The notes below the pieces were generated by a model that was not told the origin of the DNA, did not search any database, and was given only the letters and a program-made list of their open reading frames with translations. Below, in pieces: positions 45,112 through 56,719 of a DNA stretch of 64,000 nt. Position 1 is the stretch's first letter. The number at the start of each line of letters is the position of its first letter. The stretch is taken from positions 41,525,178 through 41,589,177 of the forward strand of contig CP141143.1 of assembly GCA_035235625.1 (NCBI GenBank), written 5' to 3'. This DNA is from Saururus chinensis (Eukaryota > Streptophyta > Magnoliopsida > Piperales > Saururaceae). The position numbers were made by a program, and so were the translations under genes.

Positions 45112-45117
45112 AATAAA
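45112..45117 (+). promoter_or_regulatory. Candidate polyadenylation signal of FMT
   Basis: AATAAA lies 240 bases after the FMT stop codon, in T-rich DNA. The distance is normal for a plant 3' UTR. Plant signals are loose, so this is a suggestion only. Confidence 0.4.
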
Positions 45118-46122
45118 TTCAATACTTGCCATTTTTTAAGTTTGGCATAAAGGGTACGTGCGTACTGTAATTTATGGGCACAATTATCCCATCTTATATG
45201 TAACCTTGTAGCTGTAAAATTTGCAAATGTTCATATTCTTTTGTATTAATCTCAATTGTCTAATGTCAGCAATTATGTTGACGTAATTAGTCATTATGAG
45301 ACACTGATAATTCTGTCACCTGGTTTGATGTGAATAGCATTGGCATCTAACTATAGTTGAATGTGTCAAAGATGAATAGTCCAACCATGTTTTCTATTTA
45401 TTTTTTATTTAGCACTCTTGACATGGTACATAACTATTTGAGAATGTATTTAATCTAACACTGTATTTGGACTAGTATCCCTGAAGATGAATGCAGATCA
45501 GATGCAATCGTGACATTGTAAATCTAGGGTAGGTCCGTTTGACTTGAGGATACCAATTACTGCTAAACAATTGTGTTCACTGTGCGTACATCAATGAACA
45601 TGTTGGAGGCTCCTAATCACTCTGTCTTACTTACTGCATTCCTAGCCTCCCTCGACTTTCGTCCCACCTCTATATGCAAGTAGAAGTGTATGTGCATTAT
45701 GTACATGTACACTATGTATTTAGAATCTTATATTACCGTATGCAAATTGAACTTTAAGTTTAATAATCTTATTTGATCCTTGAATTTGTGAATTATATTT
45801 TTGGTATGCAGGGGTTAATTTAAGATGTTTATGAGAAAAATTTTGGTTCCCTTTTCAATTTAATGATATTATAGGTTAGGTATAATGGATTTTTATAATA
45901 AAAATCTTTGCCCTCTTGATATTTGAGAAATTATTATAATGTTTGAAGTTAAGTGAATTTTAAATTAGGGAAAATTATTTACATAATATTTTAAAAAATA
46001 TTTACTAAAATCGTGCACTTTGGAAAATATTTTCTGAAGTAGTGTTGTTTTTGTTTATGTAGGCACCAACCACTCGTTGCCACTTGCATGACTTTTTTTA
46101 TGAAAATTTTTTCAATTTCATC

Positions 46123-46162
46123 TGGAAGGATGAAATATCTTTAAGTTGATTTCATCCTTCCA
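46123..46162. repeat. 14-base hairpin with a related copy
   Basis: TGGAAGGATGAAAT (46123-46136) pairs exactly with ATTTCATCCTTCCA (46149-46162). A related, less symmetric copy lies at 46228-46275 (TTGGAAGGACAAAATTAACT). Confidence 0.75.
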
Positions 46163-48239
46163 AAAGACGAAATCCCAATACTTAGTCCACTCACGCCTCA
46201 TTCACTCATGGCCTTACTTAAGTGGATTTCGTTATTTGGAAGGACAAAATTAACTTAAGCTGATTTTATGAAATCCCCTCTACTTACCCAATGCTCCTCT
46301 TCTCGTTTGTTTCCTACCTTATGAATTTCTTTACCTCGCCCAAAGCCCTGCGTGTTGTAATCCACCCAGATTCGCTACCGAGGAACCAGAAACAGAAAGT
46401 CCACCGCGCTCTGCCATCCACCTCACTGTGCTCTGCCTAGATCCACACATGATTCCTCCAACATTTCGAATTTTTACATGAGTTTTCATTCCAAGATCTT
46501 TGTCTGTAACGAATGATATTTTTGTGATGCTCGGCTCTATTTTGTGTTGTTTTTTTAGCTTATGCATGCATATCGATTTTATTCCCGATCATGCTTTTTT
46601 TTTTCTGTTGTTTCTTTGATATAGTAATCAATTGCCACTAAAATATGCTTGGCTCTATTTTTTGTTCTTGCTTTAATCTTGGTTTCTGTTGTTACTTTGA
46701 TCTAGCGACTCGAAAGCAATGTGCTAGCTAGTTGAAGTTATGGCATTATTAGGTTGTCCTATAGCCGTTTTTAATAGGTTGATCCCATTTTATATTGAAA
46801 ATGAATTTTGGAAAAGATGAAAAGGGGACCCAAGTCTATACATTTTTTTTCTTTAACATATACAAGTGTCTATATGCCTTAACACGATTTAACACTTCAA
46901 TTTTTCTTACGAAAAAAAGAAAGACTTCAATTTTCCAGTGATGGATATTATTCAAGTTTACTAGGGTTTGCAATGTAAGATACTGGTGGGTTAAAAGGGA
47001 TTTTTCTTTAAACACAGAATATGTGGCCTTGGGAAATTTGAGGGGTTGTGGTCTTGTGAATTTGGTGCGATTTTAATAAGTAGGATTGCCTCATTTGTGG
47101 CTAGTGATTTGTAGTGTAAACATAACGGCTGAAATATCTAATGTTTAAATGGAGAACCATAAAATATCATTTGTGCAAATTTGGTTGCCTTATGTCCTAA
47201 GCTTTATTCTTTCAATTTAATCCGGCATCGCCGGGGCATTGTAATTAGTAGGAGCCACTTATTGTGGCCACTAGCTTGTGTTTTTTGCCTAAACATTAAT
47301 GGCTAGAATTTCTTAAGTGTAGATAGGTGAGACCACCACATATAGAGCTCCCAAATTTGGCATCCTTCTGTCCTAGTTAATTTTTCTTTCAATTTACCCC
47401 AGAAATTGACATAACCTCATATGAATTTGCAGTAGGGTGTGTGCACCATGTAAAATACTCTTCCAACCCCTTGGCAGGGGACTTGACTCTAAGGCCAACT
47501 CTAGTTCTAGCTATGGTCTCATGTCCCTTGACTAAGGGTGGTTACGAATCAATGTGTTGCCGATTTAAAAACCTCTATTTTCAAAATATAACTTTACAAT
47601 ACTTAGCCTAGACTATTAAACAAATACACAATTCCAGTTACATCGGCCTGAGTCAGGGTCTATTACGTGTTTATGTATTTTTGGAATTGAAATCTAAAAA
47701 TAGCTTGGTTTGTTATTAAGGGCTATATAGTGAGGTTATTTGTTTAATGAATTTTATTTTTTTGAATTATGCTCCTGGTTTCTATCTTAAAAAGCTAATT
47801 TTGATAGCATGCAATTGATTTATTTACTATTGGTTTTTATATTAAGCTCGAGTAATCTCATGTTTCATTAAGTAAGTAGTTATTTTAAAGTAATTAATTA
47901 ATGTATTATTTCTATAATTTATAGTTTATTAATTAAGTGAATAGAAATGGTTAGTTTTATGCTTAACTATCAAGGATGCACAGATGGATTATTAATTACG
48001 AAATTGTGTACTTATGATGAATTTGAGATGCAAGTAGCTGGTAGAGTTGGGTCGGAGCGAAGGAGATAGAAAATTACTATAAAATGTAATATTATGATAT
48101 TTGGATGGAGATCAGGACTAATATGTATAAATAATGATGAATCATTGAGTTTTATGTTTCACCATTCATCTCACATATTTTGTTTCGAGCTATTTATTGA
48201 AAAAAAGCCCTCAAAGGCACAATAGTTCACATTGGAGCT

Positions 48240-50715
48240 CTCACAGGTGCTCTGAAAGAAATTTTTGAGCAGTGGAAGGCATATGCAAATGCCAGTGTAT
48301 GATGAAGAAGAAGGAAATTTATTGATGATAGTAGCTTCAAATGAACGTCATTGGTCATCTGCACCTATTGACAATGGAAGTGGACCTAATTGGAGGTAAG
48401 GTTTATTAAGATGTGAATTATGTTTAAATCTTATAATTGTCGATGAAAATTAGGATGTTGAATTATGAATTTTGTGTGTAATGTAGAAGGTACACATCGC
48501 ATGCATATGAGACATTTAGCCTTCAAATGCCTCAAGGTGGTGTATGGTATGGAACTCAAAGCTCGATGGGCACTCATTACCCCTACACAGGTGTTGGGCA
48601 TACCGATGCTGGACCATCTAATCCAAGGTGAAATACATATTTATAAATAAATTTAACATTTTTAGGTTTTAAAGAAGGGTTTAAGTCATATGGAATTGAA
48701 TACATATGCGATGTTCATGTGTAGGGGCGCTTATGTCCATGATGAAGATGTTGATGTAAATGAGGCCAGAAGATGAAGAAAATATTGACAATGCAAGTGA
48801 AGAAGAGTATGACATGAACAAAGAAGGTGTAAGAGGTGAAGAAAGCGCTCAACGGATAGTTGACGGCCAGGGGAACAATGTGGTAGACAATGCGATAGCC
48901 GCAAATGACATGAATGTGGATGATGAAGAGCCGCCATACTATGACGAGGAGGAGCCATTCTATGCACCTATCACAAATGAGGAGATAGATGCAACAATTA
49001 ATTATGCCATGGATATGGACTAACAAAATGAAGAAGAGTTTTATGTTGGGCACATCTTTGAGAATAAAGAAGCATTTGTCACAGCCTTGAGGGAGTTTTC
49101 AATTAAGAATCATGTCCAATACATGGTTCTATGCACAAATATGTTAGAGTATATAGTGAAGTACATTAATAGTACTTGCCCTTAGAGAGTTCGTGGATCA
49201 ATGAAGAAGGGTATAGGGTACTTTAAATTGAAGACATATGGAGTTGGCCACATATGTCAGAATGCTCAACTTAGAATTGATCATAGGCAGTGTAGTGCAT
49301 AATTTATTTTGAAGGTCATAATGCCCGCCATCCAAGCCAAATTAACTCTCACACTAGGTGATATTATTTAAAGAATGAAGGAGAGGTTTCATGTTGACAT
49401 TTCTTATAAGAAAGCATGGGTGGCAAGGAATATGTTCATAAAGGCCATTTATGGGGATTGAGTTGAATCATACAAATTGTTGCCAATGTACCTCAGGGCA
49501 ATGCAAGATGCGAATCTCGACACCTACTACATCTTGGAATATGATGAAGTAACTCGTGAAGATGGTGGCCTGTATAGGAGATTTAAGCGGATGTTTTGGG
49601 CATTTGGGTTGTCTATAGTGGGGCTTTGACATTGCATCCCAGTGATTGGTGCCGTGCCACTCACTTGTATGGCCAGTATCTCGGAGCTCTTATGGATACA
49701 ACGTCTACAAACAGAAACAATGTGTTATTTCTTATAGCATTCGGGATAGTAGAAAAGGAAGATTATGGCAATTAGAAATGGTTCTTAAGTCAACTGAGGG
49801 ATAATGTACTTAATGGTATGATGAATGCCATAGTTATTTCAGATCGACATAAGGGGCTTCAGAAGGCCGTGCTAGAGATTCTTCCCGAGACATACTGCTA
49901 CCATCGTTACTGCATTCGTCACATAAAGGCAAATTTTATGGAGTTTATAAATAATATACTGATGGACTTGATTGGGGCAACAACCTATGCACTGACAGTA
50001 GAACAATTTAATGCTAAAATGGACTTGGTTGGTTAGGAGAGTCCTAGAGCAAAATAGCTCCTCTTAGGAGAAGGATTGCATCCTACACAGTGGTCTCTTG
50101 CTCACGATGTTTTTAGAAGATTTGACATAACTACAAATATTGCTGAAAGTTTAAATATCATGTTGAAGGGGGCATAAGGATTACCCATGCAGGCTTTAGT
50201 GTCAGCTACTTTTTATCAGGTATACTCCTGGAGTGGAAGGGATAATAGAAAACAAAAAAAAAATAGGGAGTATATAATCAACTGGATCAACTACAACGAG
50301 TACGAAGTGATGTCAATGTGTGGCTGGAAGGTTGTGGTGAATGTGACTCTTCATACTTGTACATGCAATCTCCCTCAAGTCTATTTGTATCCTTGGTTGC
50401 ACCTTATTGTCGTGTAGGGAAACCGGTGGGAGCCTATACAGACAGGACTTTATTACACATCGACCTTTTATAAAAATGTGTACTCCTCACAATTCTGTTC
50501 TCCTCGTTATTGGGAGTTTTGGGAGAGATATACCTTATGTGTTATTCCCTCCAAGAGCAACAAGACAACCGGTCGCCCACGATCTATTCAAATTAGGAAT
50601 ACAATGAACCGTGTGACCATGGAGAGAGATGGTAGAGTATAAGGTATAAATGTGGGAGGTGCAAACAAATTGGGCATAATAGTAAAAAATGTAGAAACCC
50701 TCTTGTCGATTGGTA
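48240..50715 (+). pseudogene. Mutator-like (MULE) transposase, broken
   Basis: Pieces over 2.4 kb match plant MuDR-type transposase: an acidic N-terminal part (48760-49023, EEEYDMNKEGVRGEES and similar), a MuDR-type part near FYVGHIFENKEAFVTALREF, KRMFWAFGLSIVGL, THLYGQYLGALMDTTSTNRN, MNAIVISDRHKGLQKAVLEI (second catalytic Asp), TYCYHRYCIRHIKANF, TTNIAESLNIMLKGA and a CCHC zinc knuckle KCGRCKQIGHNSKKC (about 50650-50700). Stops and frameshifts interrupt it repeatedly (for example near 49180, 49460 and 50035). The first catalytic Asp motif is disturbed (DWCRATHLYG). Earlier short pieces at 48285-48610 look like separate exons. Confidence 0.85.
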
Positions 50716-50939
50716 AACATACAATTAGTTTGTTTATTTATTTTCTAATTTAGATAAGACTATATGTTCCTCATGACCTTGATTCTCCACAAATCATATG
50801 GAGACTTTCTACGGGCTAGGCCCTATTGATGAGACGGTACTTGTGTAGTAGGAATTGCACAAGTTGACTTCTATTTGGCGAAGAGAGGTATTCTAACTGT
50901 TCATGAAATTTATTGAGCTTTTTAGACTATATAATATGC

Positions 50940-51230
50940 TGGTTTATAATATTTAAATTTAAAATAGGACCCTGGGTGCCTTGAGTGCACTGAACATTTT
51001 TTGTATCTCCGACAGTGGCCCATAAATGAGCGTATTTTACCTTATAGTGAGCGAGCAGGATTTGGACATTTCATTCATATACAATACATTTGTCTCGATA
51101 GGCCTTTATAGTCAACTCTTGTCGAGAGATGGAGGGAGACATAGACATTCCACCTACCTTATGGGGAGATTTCTATCACTCTCGTGGATGTGGCAGTTCT
51201 TTTATGGTGGCAGTGGTGGCGGGGATGATA
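50940..51230 (+). pseudogene. Plant mobile domain (PMD), first part
   Basis: After the MULE zinc knuckle, in the same direction, frames read YLRQWPINERILPYSERAGF then STLVERWRET, FHLPYGEISITLVDVAVLL, the first part of the plant mobile domain found in MAIL1-like proteins and in many plant transposons. A TAG follows DRPL in the best frame and a frameshift follows. It stops at DVAVLL and the rest of the domain resumes about 4.7 kb downstream. Confidence 0.75.
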
Positions 51231-51239
51231 ATGATGGTG

Positions 51240-51800
51240 GTGGTAGTAGCAATAAGACATAAGTGTTTAGTACAATATTTTTCTCCCAAACAGACCTTGA
51301 AGAGTTAAGTTTGGGTCAAATTTTCATTTATTTTCTCTCACCTTTCACTCTAGTTTCTCTTTCCCTGTTGCACTAAACAGTGGAAACTAGGAGATTTTAA
51401 GAAGATTCCTTTCTTTTCCCCCGCTTTCCACCAATCCAAACAGACCTTGAAGAGTTAAGTTTGGGTTTTCAAATTTAACCTAAATAGAAGGTTGAGTATA
51501 TAAGAAAACCTAACTCGACTCTAAAAGGTCAGGTTTAGGTTTTCAAATTTAGCATAAATAGTCATTTAAGTTAAGTTCGGGTTTGAGGTGATCCATCTCA
51601 ACTCAACCCAAATAAGATTATAAATATAAATATTTTAGATTTTTTTTATAAAACTGAACCCGACCCTAATGGGTTAGGTTTGAATTTTTAAATTTAACCT
51701 AAATAGTTATTCAGTCAAATTTGGGTTTACTATTTCTTCCATGTTATCAGGCTCGGGTTTGACAAAAGTCAACTAGCAGCATCCCTACTCCAAAGGGGTG
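51240..51800. repeat. Diverged repeat DNA with CAGACCTTGAAGAGTTAAG copies
   Basis: CCAAACAGACCTTGAAGAGT occurs at about 51288 and 51437. Variants of TTTCAAATTTAACCTAAATA recur at about 51468, 51540 and 51690. No coding region is seen. Confidence 0.6.
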
Positions 51801-53339
51801 TTTTTTTGTAATTTTATCATTCAATTAATTATAGTTTGAATTAGTTAGCATTCTAGAGGGATAAATAGTGGAGAAAGCAAAGGAAAGAGCACAGATGTTT
51901 ATAATTTGAAATTGTATCAAAAAAATTTTAGTTTCCTCGTGGATTTGATCTTGAACTATGGATTCATTTTTTCTATATAAAATTCACTAATTTGAAGGGA
52001 ACTTGTAGATTCAAGTTTGTAGCTCTTTTTTTTTTAGTTTTCTTCTTTGAATTGCATCATTTTGGTGTCATCTATGGGAAAATAGAGATTCTTCCATGTG
52101 TGCTCCATCTCCCATAGAATTAGTTTCCCTCTAAGTGATTGTCAACTTAATTCAACAGCAGATGAGGTGCAGCAATAGCAAGTGGTTCAGTAGATATTGT
52201 AATATCCAAGAAATTTTAGGTATTTTTTTTTAAAAAATTCCTAATTTTTGTCACGCCCAAGGTTTTTCCACACATTTACCTTAAGATTTTACTTAAAATT
52301 TGTTTCAAAATACGGATTTAAATCAAAAGAAACAATGAAATTCAAAATGTGTGAAAATAATTTTCGTAAATTAATTCATCTTAAAACAAACCAACATTCT
52401 CAGGCGTGACCCAAAACAAAAACATAAAAGTGAAACCTGTCATGGCTATAATCTTAAAAACAAAAAACCCATCCCAGGCCTTCTAAGTACAAGCTCTTCA
52501 GTAGTCTTGTTTTGCTTTATACATATATGCACAAGTCTAGAAGAATAGCATATGCAATACCCACCTTAATCAATACATAAGATCGTGGTGCCAAACTTCC
52601 CATAGCCTCAGTACGAGTTTGTTGCACTCAAAGTCGAGGAAAAATAGTCCACCTCATATAGTTAAGTCTAAAAAGCTATCGATCGACCTACAAAATCCTC
52701 TAAATGAACACTACTGATCATGACCTGGATATTTACTTGACTGATTTGATTTGTTTTTTTTTTGTGAATTATTGCATGATCTTTAAAGAAAAATGTGTTC
52801 TTGAAAATCTGGGTCATGACAGATGTAGTAGCGATTGATTTGATTTTCACCTCTACAAATTGCAGAAACACTAGAATTTCTATATTTGTGATTTGTGATA
52901 GAAGCTAAGAGGTAACTATTTCTGCCATGGTTAGAAAAGGAGCTACCAGAGATTGGGCATCCATTTCTACCATAAACAAAACATCAACCCCTAATGTCGG
53001 GCTACCAAGTCTATCGCAGGCAACAATTCCACCCAAATCATGATCAAACTACCAATTGCTATGAATTGCAACTAGTAGCTAACTACAAAAGAATTGTAGA
53101 TCTCATGCATGGCGGAAGGTAGCAGAATGATTTCCAATATGCTCGTGAAGGACCATTGGGAGGAAGACCGGTGCTTCCTCATTGAGCTCCAGTTGGAAAT
53201 CCACTATTTCATCAAGCTCCAATAGGAAATACATTGTATCATCAAGATGAGTCTAGTGAAGAGGATGATGAACAACCATTCCATGCTTGACATAATGATA
53301 GAAATCTCCATCAATTTAAACCAAAGTTCTAACAACCTA

Positions 53340-53800
53340 ATTTATGTGGACAAATGAGCATCAAAGATTTCCTTAATTGTATTTTCGAAGTGGAGAAATA
53401 GTTTGAAGCAATAGAGGTTCCTTATGAATTGAAAGTTAACCTTGTTTCCTATAAATTGAAGAAAGGAGCTACAACGTGGTGGAACCAAGTGTAAACCAAC
53501 AGATTTCAGTAGGGAAAACATCCCTTGAAGTCCTAGCCTAGGATGAAATAATTGTTGAAAAATCAGTTCTTGCCTACAAACTATAAACAAATGTTATACA
53601 AGCAGTACCAAGAGTGTAAATTGGGCAATAGAATAGTGGTAGAATATTTGGAGAAAATTCAAAGGCTTTCAGCCTGAAATAATATAGTGAAATCTAAAGC
53701 ACAAAGAGTCACCAAGTTTACTAGTGGAATGAAGTTCAATTTGCAAGAGAAGTTATCCAACCATTCCCTAAATTCTTTATTAGAAGTGCGATCTTCCATG
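53340..53800 (+). pseudogene. Gypsy gag fragment
   Basis: Frames read IKDFLNCIFEVEKYFEAIEV, KLKKGATTWWNQV, then KNQFLPTNYKQMLYKQYQEC, the standard gypsy gag (W.....F...L.....P..Y) signature. Stops break it at about 53490. Confidence 0.8.
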
Positions 53801-54469
53801 TAGTTTAATAGATTACTTTATTTGTTTAATTTAAGTTTAAGATCTTTTAAGTTTCAATTAACAAATTCTCTTTTAGATTTAGTAATTAATTCATCCATCC
53901 CTGAGGTTTGACAACCCTAAAAAACTTATCCTAGTACAATTACTTTATACACTTGTAAAGGGTTTAACTATAAATGATAAATTTTTTGCATCGTTGTTTC
54001 TAAATTCGTAGTTAGGATAGTTTTAGGTTACTTTGCTTTCTAAGTTAATTCTTAGTTACTCTCTTTTATTTTGATCTTATGGGATGATTTGAAGACCGTG
54101 CTCTCTACTCTTGTAGCTGCAAGGTGACATCGGCAAACATAGTTTTTCCCTTTGGTTTGCAAGATCTTCTCCTCTCATTAGTTTTAGCTTCTTTCTCCTT
54201 GTACATAGTTTTTGCTTACTCTTTCCCTTTTTACACTTAACATTTTTTTGGCGTAGTGTATGCGTGGTTGTCGCTCCTTTCTCCCCTTATTAACACCACT
54301 TGACTTGAGCCCGAGCGATTACCTAAGAGAACTAAGTTGCCCTCAATCTTCATCTCTACCCACTCTCCCACCAATTATATCACTTCTACACTACTTCTCC
54401 CACTACTTCTACCATCACCATAGTTGAACACAATCAATTAGTAAATGCACCTCTTAAAGACCTAAGGGA

Positions 54470-55620
54470 GTATTACACTCCCAATGAGTACACCTCTCCT
54501 TCACACATTAGGTTGCCAATAGTCACCGCTCAAAAGTATTAACTTATAAGTCCAATGCCATTTAGATGCTTCCATATTTTCATGGGTTTAACAATGAAAA
54601 CTAGTACAAACACCTAGATGGCTTCTTGGAATTATGTGCAACCTTAAAGCTTTCTAACTTGACCAATGAGGCCGTATGTATTTGGCTTTTCCCTTTTACA
54701 TTGAAAAAAAGGCTAAAAAATGGCTCCACTCATTAGAACTAGACACGATCACAGCATAGGTACAAATGCAATAAGAGTTCTTCAAAAAGTACTTCCCCAT
54801 AGGCAAGACTAGCCAAATGAGAAAGGCCATAATTTTGCCCAACTTCTCACTGAACAGTTCCATGAGTGTGTGATATACTTAAGGACCTTCTTAGGAGGTT
54901 TACCCATCATGTTGTCTTTAATTGGCAATAAGTTCAATGCTTCTATAGGGACTTACAAAAAAAATCTTCCACCTTATTGATGCGAGATGTGGATGTACCT
55001 TTTTGTTGAAAAATGAAAATGAGGCTTAGAAACTCTTTGAAGATTTGAGTGAAAATTCTTGTCAATATGCTGCATTGAATAGAAATAAGTGTGGACTATC
55101 CACCTTGAGCAATGCCTCCTCTAGGGGTGACTTGTATGAAATCAAAGCCCATTAGACTCTTCCTCCAAAGATGACCCTTTGAGTAGGAATTAGACATTCT
55201 AATGACTTCAACACATAAACCCGCCCCCTTCACTCACAACACATGTGTCATATATCATATGTCTTAGTCTAGCCTACACTGTCATCAAGTGCCCCTCAAT
55301 TCCCTGAACTTATCCAAGACTATGTCAAGGACACCCAAGTCTTCACTAGGGCTGAGAATAATCTTTTCTCCAACAAATACAACCCGGGGTGGAGGAATCA
55401 TACTACTTTTCCTGGCAGGCACCAAACTGAGGAGTTATGGGCAACCAATCCCCGAGGCAACTATTTCAAGCTCCACCAACCCCTTTCCATCAACCCCAAG
55501 TACCACTAGCCCTTTTCAAGTTTTGAGTTTTGAGTTTTGAAGAGATTGTATTGACTGCATTAGAAGAGCTACAATCTCATTCTCAGATCCTTCACTCATA
55601 TACCCAATCCACCATAAAGC
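54470..55620 (+). pseudogene. Athila-type gag fragment
   Basis: Frames read YFHGFNNEN (54560 on), FLELCATLKLSNLTNEA, WLFPFTLKKRLKNGS, then FKDLLRRFTHHVVFNW, matching the gag of Athila-like gypsy elements (LFPFSL...W, FKDLLRRCPHH). The later part (55120-55600) is a poorly conserved linker towards protease. Several stops are present. Confidence 0.75.
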
Positions 55621-55959
55621 TACAAGCCCAAATTTGTCAACTAGTCAATGCTATTTATTAACAAGAGAGAGATAGGAACATTGCCGAATCAGCCACTACA
55701 ACACCCTAAAGGTCAATTTCGGGTAGAGGGAAATGCTCCCTCTCACTAGGGTTGGGGGTACACTAGTGAGAGACAATGGAATGAGCAGTCACAACAAGTA
55801 TAAGATCTCTAATTTTATTTTGATTTAATTCCTTTTTAATTGTGTGAATTGTGTGGTTTTTCTTGTTTGCCAATTTAATTTTATTTTGGAGTCATGAATT
55901 AGTTAAATTATGACTTTAATAAGGTTTAATTTCATTTTTATAAGTTTTAGTGCCAAACT

Positions 55960-56712
55960 TGATTTATCCACATCGATGAAGAGGCCGTGACAGGCACGAT
56001 AGGAGGAAGAGATTTGGATTTATTAGTCACACTCCTTGGTAGAGCTCCTCCTCCTATAGTGTTGTGTGGTAGCCGAGTAAGCCTTAGATGGCTCTTAGGT
56101 GAGATTCATGTACTCCGAGTAGATGGCACAAAGATAGTGATCGAGCAGCATGCATGGGCATATTTATTATATTTACTTGGGTATATGATATTTGCAGATA
56201 ACACGAATAGCCATGTTCATGTTGCGTATCTCTCCGTCCTTGCGGATTTTGACATGGCGGGCACTTATGCTTAGGGCAGTGCCACTCTTGCATTTTTATC
56301 AAGAGAGTTCAAGAAAACATATTAGGCCATGACCTTGGGGATCGCAAGGTGTCTGGCCCTTCTTCAGATTAATGAATTCGTTAATGTTAATATTTTTTAT
56401 ACGTATAATTGCTTTGCATTTGATAATAATGTTTATCACATTTTGTAACACAGCTATAATCATGGGAGCATTTACAAGTCAGCCGACCAAGTATTGAGAT
56501 GGGTATTGTAGTCGAAGGTGCTCCATTAGGAGCCAAGTAGGGTATTTTTATGTTTTACACTTAATTGTTTTAGCATAATTTTATTTGGATATGATGAACT
56601 TAGGTTTTGAATTTAACTCAAGGTGAAATGTTCGGAGGAGAAAAATAAAAACTCCATAGGGAGTCCACCGTTTGTATAGAGGAGAGTTAGACCACCAGTG
56701 GCTTTATTAGGT
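55960..56712 (+). pseudogene. Plant mobile domain (PMD), second part in three pieces
   Basis: 55960-56360 reads IDEEAVTGTIGGRDL, then LGRAPPPIVL and VIEQHAWAYLLYLLGYMIF, ADNTNSHVHVAYLSVLADFD, the second half of the plant mobile domain. After an intron-like gap, 56455-56540 reads SWEHLQVSRPSIEMGIVVEG then APLGAK, and 56626-56712 continues in a related style. The TAG after AGTYA (56274) breaks it. It continues the domain that stops at 51230, so the two were once one gene. Confidence 0.8.
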
Positions 56713-56719
56713 AATTTAA

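Larger units (their letters stand above)
44873..48240. other. FMT 3' UTR and intergenic DNA
   Basis: The first 250 bases are probably 3' UTR. The rest is AT-rich with a hairpin near 46123-46162. Minus-strand open frames near 46331 are not conserved. No gene is recognised until the Mutator-like coding part. Confidence 0.5.
51800..55960 (+). mobile_element. Gypsy-derived DNA inserted in the PMD region
   Basis: This 4.2 kb contains a primer-site-like TTTGGTGTCATCTATGGG (52053-52071), a gag piece (53340-53800) and a second, different gag piece (54470-55620), both on the + strand. No RT or integrase is recognised and no LTR pair with target duplication was found, so at least two separate remnants are likely. 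52190-52440 is AT-rich DNA starting TGTAATATCC that may be LTR. Confidence 0.55.

Noticed and set aside
48715-49053. Minus-strand open frames rich in His and Leu
   Set aside because: They are the complement of the acidic N-terminal part of the MULE coding region.
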